Shown here piece after piece: positions 15,996-23,374 of a DNA stretch of 36,829 bases. Source of the stretch: Chloroflexota bacterium (GTDB lineage Bacteria > Chloroflexota > Anaerolineae > Anaerolineales > Anaerolineaceae); assembly GCA_021779955.1 (NCBI GenBank), contig JAJXZS010000043.1:1-36829 (forward strand), in the 5' to 3' direction. The position numbers and the translations under genes were made by a program. The notes under the pieces are model-generated. The model was not told where the DNA came from. It ran no database searches and worked only from the letters and a program-made list of their open reading frames with translations. The stretch's first letter is position 1. Every line of letters begins with the position of its first letter.

Positions 15996-17004
15996 TGATT
16001 TCCTCGAGCTTCACCTGTGAAAGATCACCGACCCCGAGATTTCGATCGATCGCTTTCCGCACATAACCTACATCAGACGGGCTCATATTGAAGAGCGAAG
16101 TTGCCCAACTGTCGACGGTCACGATATCCGGCGAAATGGCGATCGTGTTCGTTTCCTTGACATCATCCAGGCTTCCGCCTGTGGGTCCGTTGGCCAACAG
16201 GATGCGGATGGCGTCCATTACGGTCACTGTCGGCCTGACAAGCGTGGCAAGATCGACAATAGACTCATGCAAGCTGCTGTGAAGCTGTTCGCGCCCGTTC
16301 ACAGTGCCCATAAGATTCTTCATGCCCAAAGTAAGCGTCGCCGCACTGTGATCTTTAGCAATCGGGACATTGATGATCGTATCGGCCGTGAGAAATTCTT
16401 CATAGAGCTTGAAGGAGGATTGGGCCACACCGTTTGGGCAGGATGTGTCCTTGAATTTCAAATGCTGCATTACTTCCATTTCGCCGCCTGCGTTGGCGAC
16501 CTGCTCAGCTATGCCGCTGTTCGCATAGCATTCCTGGGCTGTGCCTCCAAAGGGGTTGTCCATAACCCTCACACGCCCGGCGCCTGCCTCAAAGCAGAGC
16601 TTTACCAGGGCTCCAACGAGCCATGGATCGGTGGTCACGGCGTATTTATATGTGCGATAGCCTGCGCAGATGTTCGGTTTGATGATGACGTTCGCGCCCG
16701 ATTTGACGAATCTTTCCAATCCGCCGATCGCCTGCATGCCCTTCCTGATCATGCTTTCAGGGTTTGTGCCATGGACGACGACAAGGCCAGGCGCTTCCCC
16801 CGTAGGAGACTGGGTGGGTTCCATCTCGTTTGTGGATGGTTCTGTAGACAGATCAGGAGTCTGCGTTGCTTTCATTTGGGAGATGTCTCGCCCCGTCGAA
16901 TCTGTTGGTTTGATTCCGCAAGCTGCTAAAAGTTGCTGAGTTGCCAGCGCGGTCATTCCCAGGCCTGCCATACGCAAAAATTGTCTTCGATTGAATGCTT
17001 TCAT
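15982..17004 (-). CDS. DUF362 family Tat lipoprotein
   Basis: A 340-residue protein. The N terminus has a twin-arginine signal (NRRQFLRMAGLG) that ends in a lipobox, LLAAC, so it is probably exported folded and anchored as a lipoprotein. A Ser/Thr/Glu/Pro-rich linker to about residue 75 leads to the DUF362 domain (VIIKPNICAGYRTYKYAVTT, VPIAKDHSAATLTLGMKNLMG, a Gly-rich GRVRVMDNPFGG). It lacks the ferredoxin domain that some DUF362 proteins carry; the adjacent polyferredoxin may supply it. The start at 17004 is set by GGAGG and the Tat motif. Biochemical function of DUF362 proteins is not established. It shares an operon with the overlapping polyferredoxin gene. Confidence 0.8.
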   Translation of the reverse strand: MKAFNRRQFLRMAGLGMTALATQQLLAACGIKPTDSTGRDISQMKATQTPDLSTEPSTNEMEPTQSPTGEAPGLVVVHGTNPESMIRKGMQAIGGLERFVKSGANVIIKPNICAGYRTYKYAVTTDPWLVGALVKLCFEAGAGRVRVMDNPFGGTAQECYANSGIAEQVANAGGEMEVMQHLKFKDTSCPNGVAQSSFKLYEEFLTADTIINVPIAKDHSAATLTLGMKNLMGTVNGREQLHSSLHESIVDLATLVRPTVTVMDAIRILLANGPTGGSLDDVKETNTIAISPDIVTVDSWATSLFNMSPSDVGYVRKAIDRNLGVGDLSQVKLEEINADA

Positions 17005-17074
17005 GAAACCTCCATGCCATCTTTTGAGGACAGCGTCCCCCTGCAAGGATTTCGATTCTTGATGGAAATTTCGG

Positions 17075-17776
17075 TTATTCGTTTGAAAGGACTGAGCACT
17101 GATTTATTGCCGTGGATTGTACCAGTTTTTGGACATCAGCCATGATGGTTTCAAATGGTAAAGTGGTGACGAAATGCCCTGGAACCAGTTGACTCCAATC
17201 GATTGCTTCAAACAAGGCGATATTCCTGTTTGTGACGGCACTGCATACGGATTGGAAGAAGAACTGGCTATTCGTCAATACAACGTGCTTCTCATCATCG
17301 GTTTGTGGTGGGGCCGCCAGAATTGGCGTGTTCTGACCCGTAATCAACGCATTGAACAGGGAGAGCCCCGTATTGTCGGTTGTGATGACGCCGGTAATGT
17401 CAACATCGAACTTTTTATTCAATTCAACGATAAACTTGCTGTTGACCTGCCCTTTTTTGTCGAGGCTGAATGCCGCTGAAAGCGAACTCTGCACGGTGGC
17501 ATCGTGCGAAGGCATCATCGGAATGAACATCACCTGGTTTGCCCCTGCATAATAGACAAAAACACCCCAAACAGAGATGAGATTGGGCTTATCTCTGGAG
17601 AGGTCGTCTACATGAACAAGTATGTAATTCTGCTGGGCTTTGGCAAGCGCTGTCGCGGCATTTGCGGGTAGATTGCCACCTGACGAATTCGGATTGATAT
17701 TGGAAGCCGCCTGAAAGCCGAGGTAGGCAAAGAACACGAAAACCAGGATGACTAAGACAATGGCGATTCTTTTCAT
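17075..17776 (-). CDS. membrane-anchored protein with degenerate LCP-like domain
   Basis: 233 residues with an N-terminal membrane anchor (about 4-24, IVLVILVFVFFAYLG) and the rest outside the cell. The segment NYILVHVDDLSRDKPNLISV, then VMFIPMMPS, followed by a later DVDITGVITTDNTGL, parallels the order of core strands in LytR-CpsA-Psr proteins, which attach glycopolymers to peptidoglycan. The arginine pair that binds the polyprenyl pyrophosphate ligand in true LCP enzymes is not visible, so this may be a non-catalytic relative. It lies 70 bases before the DUF362 gene in the same direction and could share its transcript. The LCP link is tentative; otherwise it is a hypothetical protein. Confidence 0.5.
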   Translation of the reverse strand: MKRIAIVLVILVFVFFAYLGFQAASNINPNSSGGNLPANAATALAKAQQNYILVHVDDLSRDKPNLISVWGVFVYYAGANQVMFIPMMPSHDATVQSSLSAAFSLDKKGQVNSKFIVELNKKFDVDITGVITTDNTGLSLFNALITGQNTPILAAPPQTDDEKHVVLTNSQFFFQSVCSAVTNRNIALFEAIDWSQLVPGHFVTTLPFETIMADVQKLVQSTAINQCSVLSNE

Positions 17777-17929
17777 GCTTTCCTGTGCAATTGGGCAGGC
17801 CTGCTTCTCTCGATGTTCAATAAGGAACAGCTTTTAGCTTCAAATACAAGTATAGCCCAAAAGCCAGCAATTCCAAACGTAAATGTCTTTGCAGCCCTGT
17901 AAGCGATCACAAGCCAGAGTTAACGCAAA

Positions 17930-17952
17930 GCAGCAGAGTTGACCTCTGCTGC
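17930..17952 (-). terminator. hairpin terminator of the ftsZ operon
   Basis: A perfect 9-bp stem GCAGCAGAG/CTCTGCTGC with a 5-base loop, followed on the minus strand by TTT only. It lies about 34 bases after the last small gene of the ftsZ operon. The rest of the 209-base gap up to 17777 shows nothing else recognisable. Confidence 0.6.
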
Positions 17953-17985
17953 GCACAATTCAAAAGGGAGAAAGAGGATTTTGAT

Positions 17986-18201
17986 CTAGAAAAGCGATGA
18001 GACCGTGAAAGCGAGGATCCCCGTGCCGAAGCCTGCGCATGCAATTACGAATATCGTGGCGACCTTTTTGGTCAGGGCTTCATTCTGATAAAACCGCAAT
18101 GCAGCGCTGACGATACTGCGGATGGGGCGGGAACCGGTCAGCATGATGATTGCCATGTCCCAGAAGCGAAGCTCAAGTTTTTGCGATAAGTCTGCGATCA
18201 T
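17986..18201 (-). CDS. small membrane protein, unknown
   Basis: 71 residues. The N-terminal half is polar (MIADLSQKLELRFWDMAI...); the C-terminal about 22 residues (KVATIFVIACAGFGTGILAF) form one likely membrane helix, so it would be a tail-anchored protein. A GAGAGGTG ribosome-binding site sits before the ATG, nearly the same as before ftsZ. It begins 10 bases after the stop of the preceding small gene and is the last of the ftsZ operon. No family is recognised. The good ribosome-binding site and tight spacing argue it is real. Confidence 0.6.
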   Translation of the reverse strand: MIADLSQKLELRFWDMAIIMLTGSRPIRSIVSAALRFYQNEALTKKVATIFVIACAGFGTGILAFTVSSLF

Positions 18202-18211
18202 TGTTCACCTC

Positions 18212-18430
18212 TCAACGTGATGTCGATAGTTTCAGGATCTTGCCCGATTCGCTGGCGGTGACGCGTACCGTCCTGCTCAAGCTGTGGCCGTCTTCGGTCT
18301 TTGCGCTGCCCTTGAATACAAGTTGAACGTTGCCAGTAGTCTGGCTCTTGACCGAAGGTTTGACGCCTTTGAGCTCGGGGAATTTACGATATACGGATTG
18401 ACAAACCTGGTTCAATGCTCCGCTGTCCAT
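18212..18430 (-). CDS. small protein directly after ftsZ, unknown
   Basis: 72 residues (MDSGALNQVCQSVYRKFPEL..., ending GKILKLSTSR), predicted mixed alpha/beta with no membrane segment. The start at 18430 is preferred because GGAG lies 8 bases before; an ATG four codons earlier (18442) is possible but sits too close to its AGGAAG. Only 20 bases separate it from the ftsZ stop. The pattern of alternating hydrophobic strands (VQLVFKGSA, RTVRVTAS, ILKLS) suggests a small beta-sheet domain. No family is recognised. The position suggests a link with cell division or simple co-regulation; nothing in the sequence decides this. Confidence 0.6.
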   Translation of the reverse strand: MDSGALNQVCQSVYRKFPELKGVKPSVKSQTTGNVQLVFKGSAKTEDGHSLSRTVRVTASESGKILKLSTSR

Positions 18431-18450
18431 GCTATGCTCCATTCTTCCTG

Positions 18451-19611
18451 TTAGTGCACACGCCGACGCAGGAATGCAGGGATATCGAGGTCGACAAAGG
18501 CTCCTGCCATCTCATATTGAGGTTGATTCGTCTCGGCGGCCGGTGTATCGAAGTTGAATGGGGCTGTCTGCTCTTCTTCGCGCACCTTCTGAATGGGAGT
18601 TTGAGTCTGCTTGTGAGCAGCCTCGATGCCTGTGGCACCAATCCCTGTGATTACCAAGATGACCTGAGCGCGATTTTCCATGCGTTCGTCCGTGATCACG
18701 CCTGGGACGATTTCTGCCCGACCGCCTGTCTTTTCCTGCAGTGCATTCAGGGCATCCGCCACCTCGACAAACGAGAGGTCACTGCCGCCTGTGAAGTTGG
18801 CAATAATACCGTTTGCGTTTTCCATGCTGATGGTTTCAAGCATGGGGTGGTGGAGGGCGTTTTCGAGGGCTTGCATCGCTTTGTTTTCGCCTTCGCCGGT
18901 TCCCACTGCGAGCAGGGAGCCGCCACCGTTGAGCATCATGTTACGAACATGCGCGAAATCGACATTAATCAGTCCAGGTTGGGTGATGAGTTCCGAAATG
19001 CCCTGGATTCCCTGGCGCAGAACATCATCTGCCATGCGGAAGGCCATCTCAAGCGGGAGATCGCGCGGGGCAACCTGCAGCAGCCGGTCATTAGGGACCG
19101 TGATCAACGTATCGGTGAAGGGCTGTAGTTTAGCCAGGCCTTCCCGTGCATTGCGCTGACGGCGGCCCATCTCAAACGAGAAAGGCATGGTGACGATAGC
19201 CACTACCACTGCGCCAAGGCTGCGCGCGACGCGCGCCGCTATCGAAATGGCACCTGTTCCGGTACCGCCGCCCATACCGGCTGTCAGGAAAACCATATCT
19301 GCACCGGTAAGAGCAAGGTTGAGGTCTTTATAACTTTCTTCTGCAGCGGCTTCACCCACAGCGGGGTTCCCACCGGCTCCCAAACCCCTGGTCAATGCAG
19401 GTCCCAATTGGATCTTGGTTGGCGCCAGGCTCTTGCGCAGTACCTGGGCATCTGTGTTTGCTACGATAAAGTCGATGCCTTCCAATCCGAGTTCGACCAT
19501 GCGATCGACTGCATTCTGGCCGCCGCCGCCCAGGCCCACGACCTTGAGCACAGGCATGTGAGCATCGATTGGAGTATGCTTGATGGGGTTTGTGGGAAGG
19601 TTCATGTTCAT
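18451..19611 (-). CDS. ftsZ: cell division protein FtsZ
   Basis: 386 residues. The tubulin signature GGGTGTG is at 114-120, with the N-terminal nucleotide-binding loop VVGLGGGGQNAVDRM (24-38) and the catalytic T7-type loop LINVDFAHVRN (about 208-218). FtsZ polymerises with GTP into the division ring at mid-cell. After a short variable linker the C-terminal peptide DLDIPAFLRRR matches the conserved tail that binds ZipA/FtsA-like partners. The first 18 residues are an extra short extension. The usual dcw neighbours (ftsA, ftsQ, mur genes) are absent on both sides, so here ftsZ sits outside a dcw cluster. It starts 3 bases after the stop of the upstream CWB2-containing gene and carries a GAGAGG site. 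Confidence 0.97.
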   Translation of the reverse strand: MNMNLPTNPIKHTPIDAHMPVLKVVGLGGGGQNAVDRMVELGLEGIDFIVANTDAQVLRKSLAPTKIQLGPALTRGLGAGGNPAVGEAAAEESYKDLNLALTGADMVFLTAGMGGGTGTGAISIAARVARSLGAVVVAIVTMPFSFEMGRRQRNAREGLAKLQPFTDTLITVPNDRLLQVAPRDLPLEMAFRMADDVLRQGIQGISELITQPGLINVDFAHVRNMMLNGGGSLLAVGTGEGENKAMQALENALHHPMLETISMENANGIIANFTGGSDLSFVEVADALNALQEKTGGRAEIVPGVITDERMENRAQVILVITGIGATGIEAAHKQTQTPIQKVREEEQTAPFNFDTPAAETNQPQYEMAGAFVDLDIPAFLRRRVH

Positions 19612-19614
19612 GGT

Positions 19615-20940
19615 TTACCTCTCTGCCAGTAATGTTGCAATTGTTGTACCATCTCCAGAGATTCGCTCCACGTTACAACCGTTTTCGCTGAGTTGTTCGT
19701 AGACCGCTGTTGAGAAAGATTGCTCTCCGCCGATCAAGGTGACATTTGCCGCATGCATCGCTTCGTTGACTGAAAATCCGATGGTGGGTTGATGCTTTTT
19801 GACAAACGGTTTGATCGCATCTAGATGCCAGTCTGAAATACCCCATTCATAATGCGGCAGAAGCAAATAGTGCTGAATTGGGTGAGCGGCGTCAGTTTTT
19901 AACTCTTTTGCTGATTTACCAGCGCTTTCAACCTTTGAGATAGTATCACATGGCTGGGTCTCTACTTTCGAAAGCATTTGGGCAGCCAGGCAAGGATGAT
20001 CTTTATCGCTGAACCATACAAACTCGGCTTCCTGGGAATCAGAAGTGGCTGACAGACGGTAAAAACTGCAAGACACCACGTAATCAGGCACTGATTCGTC
20101 CGGTCGATCGCTCTTTTGATTCAGGGCGTACATGATCTGGCGCACAATTTGCTCGTGTTCTTCAGGAGTATAGCTTCCACCTGTCGAATCGTTCTTGATC
20201 CCTGCGCCCAGGAGATAGATGGGCAGGCTCTTTTGCAGCATTTCCTGGAAGATTGCATCGTACCACTCATAGACGTGGAATCCGCACTCGTCCTGGCTGT
20301 TCTCGGGCGTGAAGTAGGGGAGATTATGTGTCCATTGCTTTGGACCGCCGGCGCCCCATGCGAGGGGATGCCCGCCTGTAAATGCATACGCAGCCAGGGC
20401 CATGCTGTCCAGAAGTGCGTTTTGCTTGCGGCGGAGCAACGAGGTGATCGCTGATTTGAGGAATACGGTGTCCCAATAGCTGCCACCGGGTTCGAGAGGT
20501 GGAAAGATGGGCGTCATGCCTGCGTGCAGTACGGCATTTGCCAGCGGAATGTATTTATCGAGGAAGCGTTCGACAAGCCCCTGCTGTGCCCATGCTGAGG
20601 ATGTCCAGGAGCTGTTGGAGTTGGGTTTATCGAAAAGGATGATATAACGGATCCCCCAGCGTGCGTAAGCTTCTAAGATTGCGGACATATCTGCAGCCGA
20701 GGGAGAGTCTGGCAGCGGCAGGGGGATCTGGATAACCGGCGTAATTTCTGCACCTATCAACGCGCTGATGAACTGCTCCGGAATGGCTCTTGTTGCCGCA
20801 GACTTCAGGATCAACGTTGACACATTCATCTGCTTCAATATAGGCAGCCAATCCACCAGATCGTGATTGGTGTAGTGCAGCGTGTCGTTGAAGTAATGCA
20901 TGCCAAGTCGTTCAGATTGGATCGAGTTTGTTTTTTTCAT
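19615..20940 (-). CDS. TIM-barrel-like protein with C-terminal CWB2-like repeat, unknown
   Basis: 441 residues. The N-terminal about 300 residues (LGMHYFNDTLHYTNHDLVDW, WGIRYIILFDKPNSNSSW, ANAVLHAGMTPIFPPLEPG, FHVYEWYDAIFQEML) have the look of a glycoside hydrolase-type beta/alpha barrel, with Glu/Asp/Trp residues at strand ends. The C-terminal about 40 residues (VTLIGGEQSFSTAVYEQL, RISGDGTTIATLLA) resemble a single cell-wall-binding repeat 2 unit. No signal peptide is visible, which is odd for a cell-wall-binding protein. The start at 20940 has AGGGA upstream. It lies directly before ftsZ (3-base gap), so both are made from one transcript. Catalytic function is not established. Confidence 0.6.
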   Translation of the reverse strand: MKKTNSIQSERLGMHYFNDTLHYTNHDLVDWLPILKQMNVSTLILKSAATRAIPEQFISALIGAEITPVIQIPLPLPDSPSAADMSAILEAYARWGIRYIILFDKPNSNSSWTSSAWAQQGLVERFLDKYIPLANAVLHAGMTPIFPPLEPGGSYWDTVFLKSAITSLLRRKQNALLDSMALAAYAFTGGHPLAWGAGGPKQWTHNLPYFTPENSQDECGFHVYEWYDAIFQEMLQKSLPIYLLGAGIKNDSTGGSYTPEEHEQIVRQIMYALNQKSDRPDESVPDYVVSCSFYRLSATSDSQEAEFVWFSDKDHPCLAAQMLSKVETQPCDTISKVESAGKSAKELKTDAAHPIQHYLLLPHYEWGISDWHLDAIKPFVKKHQPTIGFSVNEAMHAANVTLIGGEQSFSTAVYEQLSENGCNVERISGDGTTIATLLAER

Positions 20941-21023
20941 ATTTCCCTGCCTTTGCACTATTCTGTGACACTTATGTAGCAAGAAACATGCCATCCATCA
21001 GCTGTACGTAAATTGGGGATATC

Positions 21024-21032
21024 TGCTATAAT
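21024..21032 (+). promoter_or_regulatory. extended -10 promoter, probably giving a leaderless mRNA
   Basis: TGCTATAAT is an extended -10 box. The expected start (about 7 bases on) falls at 21039-21042, right at the ATG of the SDR gene (21042). No Shine-Dalgarno precedes that ATG, consistent with leaderless translation. Confidence 0.5.
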
Positions 21033-21041
21033 TTGTCAGTT

Positions 21042-21947
21042 ATGATCCTCGTCACCGGCGGAACCGGTTTCATTGGAAGAAATCTGGTGCGCGGCCTCGT
21101 TGAATCCGGCTATCAAGTTCGGATCTTGCTGAGACCATCCAAACGTTCTCCCAGACTCCCCACAGGAATCCCAGTCGAAGTTGCAGTCAGCAGCCTTTCA
21201 GATGAGAGGGGGCTTCGCGCTTCAATGAAGGGCGTCGATACCATTTTTCATCTTGCAAGTGCTGAACGGCAAGGTGCTCACGGGGACCTCAACATCGTCG
21301 ATATTCAGGGGACTGCCGCAATCTCCCGGACGGCACATGAAGCCGGAATCGAGCGGTTCATCTTTATCAGCCATCTCGGCGCAGATCGTATGTCTGCATA
21401 TCCTGCACTTAAGGCCAAGGGAATTGCTGAAGGGCACATTGCGGGAAGCAAAGTGCCATACACCATCATTCGAACAGATGCAGTTTACGGACCTGGCGAC
21501 CAGTTTACCCTCCCCATTTACCAAATGCTCCGAGCTTTCCTGTTTTTCACCATTCCCGGTGACGGTTCGACGCTGCTTCAGCCTTTATCAGTAAAAGACC
21601 TGGTAACTTGTCTTTTGATGCTTCTCGAAGACCAGCGTTCGGTCAATAGGACGATCGCGCTGGGCGGGGGAGAGCTCATCAGGTACCGAGAAATTGTCAA
21701 TGCAGTGATGCTTGCATCGGGGAAGAGCCGTCCGATCGTGAATATGACGCCCGCGTACGTACGCACGGTTGGACTGTGGCTCGATCAGCTCTTCCCGCGC
21801 TTTCCCATTTCGATTTATTGGCTTGATACCCTGGCAATGAACCGGACAACCAGCCTCGATATACTGCCCAAGGAGTTCGGTATCATTCCAGCCAGATTCA
21901 ACCAGCACCTCGATTATTTGCACGAACCAGCCAACTCGGCTTTATAG
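21042..21947 (+). CDS. NAD(P)-binding atypical short-chain dehydrogenase (NDUFA9-like)
   Basis: 301 residues. The nucleotide-binding loop is VTGGTGFIGRNLVRGL at the very start, followed by DTIFHLAS. In place of a full YxxxK motif it has YPALKAKGIAEGHI, as in atypical SDRs related to NDUFA9, and later FTLPIYQML and LQPLSVKDLV, which are typical of these quinone- or isoprenoid-linked, sugar-epimerase-like proteins. The substrate is unknown. The ATG at 21042 is preferred over the in-frame TTG at 21033 because MILVTGG is the canonical first strand. It is followed after 14 bases by the GH57 gene, so the two are probably cotranscribed. The upstream gene runs in the opposite direction. Confidence 0.82.
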   Translation: MILVTGGTGFIGRNLVRGLVESGYQVRILLRPSKRSPRLPTGIPVEVAVSSLSDERGLRASMKGVDTIFHLASAERQGAHGDLNIVDIQGTAAISRTAHEAGIERFIFISHLGADRMSAYPALKAKGIAEGHIAGSKVPYTIIRTDAVYGPGDQFTLPIYQMLRAFLFFTIPGDGSTLLQPLSVKDLVTCLLMLLEDQRSVNRTIALGGGELIRYREIVNAVMLASGKSRPIVNMTPAYVRTVGLWLDQLFPRFPISIYWLDTLAMNRTTSLDILPKEFGIIPARFNQHLDYLHEPANSAL

Positions 21948-21961
21948 GTAAACCTGCAATC

Positions 21962-23359
21962 ATGAATCAAAAATCATTCTGCGTACACGCTCATTTCTAC
22001 CAACCCTCAAGGGAAGATCCACTCACAGGTGAGATTCCCCTCGAAGTGGGCGCAGATCCTTTTGACAATTGGAACGAGAAAATCTTTGCCGGCTGCTACG
22101 GCCCCAACGCCGAAATCGGCAACTTCAAGAAGATCAGCTTCAACCTTGGGCCAACGTTGACGCGCTGGATGCGCGCCAAGAAGCCCCAGACGCTTGCGAA
22201 AATCGTTTCCGCCGACCGTGAAAATCTGATCGCCCACGGAGTGGGCAACGCCATGGCTCAACCTTATCATCACACGATCCTGCCGCTCGCCACGCGCAGA
22301 GATATTCGTATCCAGGTTGCATGGGGGATTGCGGATTTCGTCAGAACCTTTGAACACCGGCCTGAGGGCATGTGGTTGCCTGAGACTGCAGCCAACCTTG
22401 AAACCCTGGATGTTCTTGCGGAGTTGGGTATCCAGTTCACCATCCTTGCCCCGTGGCAGGCAGATGGCATACTTTCCAACCCGTTCCAACCCTACCAGGT
22501 GCAAACATCAGAAAACCGCAGCATCACCGTCTTTTTCTACGACAGCACCCTTTCCAGCGATATCAGCTTCAACCCAGGCGCAACAGTCAATGCCGACGGG
22601 TTTGCGAGCAGATATGTGCATCCACGTTTCAAGAATACGAATGCACCTGAAATGCTGATGGTCGCTTCAGATGGTGAACTATACGGTCATCACCAGTTAT
22701 TCCGTGAAAAGTTTCTGGCCCGCCTGCTGGACGGCGCTTTGCGCCAGGAAGGTGTTGAACCATCTTACCCGGGTCTTTGGTTGAAGAACAACGCATTTCA
22801 CCAAGCCATCCAGATCCGCGAGAATACTTCGTGGAGTTGCCATCACGGAGTCGAAAGATGGAGGGATGAATGCGGCTGCACACCCAATAGCGGGTGGAAG
22901 AGGCCGCTACGCGAAGCGATGAATTCCATTGCAGGGATGATCGATGAAGCTTTCGAATGCTATGCCTCACAGTTCATCGCCGATCCGTGGGATGCTGTCG
23001 AATCCTACTCCGAAGTTATACTTGAAAAGATTAGTGCGGATGAGTGGTTGAGCCAAAAGTGCAACACTCCACTCAATCTTGAGCAGAAGATGCACCTGCT
23101 GAGCCTTTTCGTCGCCCAGGTGGAGCGGCAGCGCATGTTCACTTCTTGCGGATGGTTCTTCGATGATTTTGACCGAATCGAGCCTCGAAATAATGTGGCT
23201 TACGCTGCACATGCCGTATGGCTCGCTGAACGGGCATGCAAAATCAATCTGTACTCCGAAGCGATCAAGGCATTCAAGCCGGTCGTCAGCTCCAGGAGTG
23301 GTTTGAAAGGCGACGATGTCTTCGCTTCAGCTTTCTACCGCTTCAGTACCCGCTCCTGA
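21962..23359 (+). CDS. glycoside hydrolase family 57 protein
   Basis: 465 residues, a retaining alpha-glucan-acting family with a (beta/alpha)7 barrel. Family landmarks: HAHFYQPSREDP near the start, GMWLPETAANLETLDVL with the probable nucleophile Glu141, and ASDGELYGHHQ with the probable acid/base Asp237. There is no signal peptide, so it would act in the cytoplasm, probably on glycogen or maltodextrin. The closest described likeness is to the GH57/DUF3536 group rather than to classical amylopullulanase; the precise reaction is not known. The gene meets the GH13 gene tail to tail with a 15-base gap, and both may process the same glucan. Confidence 0.85.
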   Translation: MNQKSFCVHAHFYQPSREDPLTGEIPLEVGADPFDNWNEKIFAGCYGPNAEIGNFKKISFNLGPTLTRWMRAKKPQTLAKIVSADRENLIAHGVGNAMAQPYHHTILPLATRRDIRIQVAWGIADFVRTFEHRPEGMWLPETAANLETLDVLAELGIQFTILAPWQADGILSNPFQPYQVQTSENRSITVFFYDSTLSSDISFNPGATVNADGFASRYVHPRFKNTNAPEMLMVASDGELYGHHQLFREKFLARLLDGALRQEGVEPSYPGLWLKNNAFHQAIQIRENTSWSCHHGVERWRDECGCTPNSGWKRPLREAMNSIAGMIDEAFECYASQFIADPWDAVESYSEVILEKISADEWLSQKCNTPLNLEQKMHLLSLFVAQVERQRMFTSCGWFFDDFDRIEPRNNVAYAAHAVWLAERACKINLYSEAIKAFKPVVSSRSGLKGDDVFASAFYRFSTRS

Positions 23360-23374
23360 GCGGTCTCAGTCAAC

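Noticed and set aside
23350-23363. Small hairpin CCGCT-CCTG-AGCGG at the GH57 stop
   Set aside because: Only 5 bp and no T-tract; too weak to call a terminator between the convergent genes.
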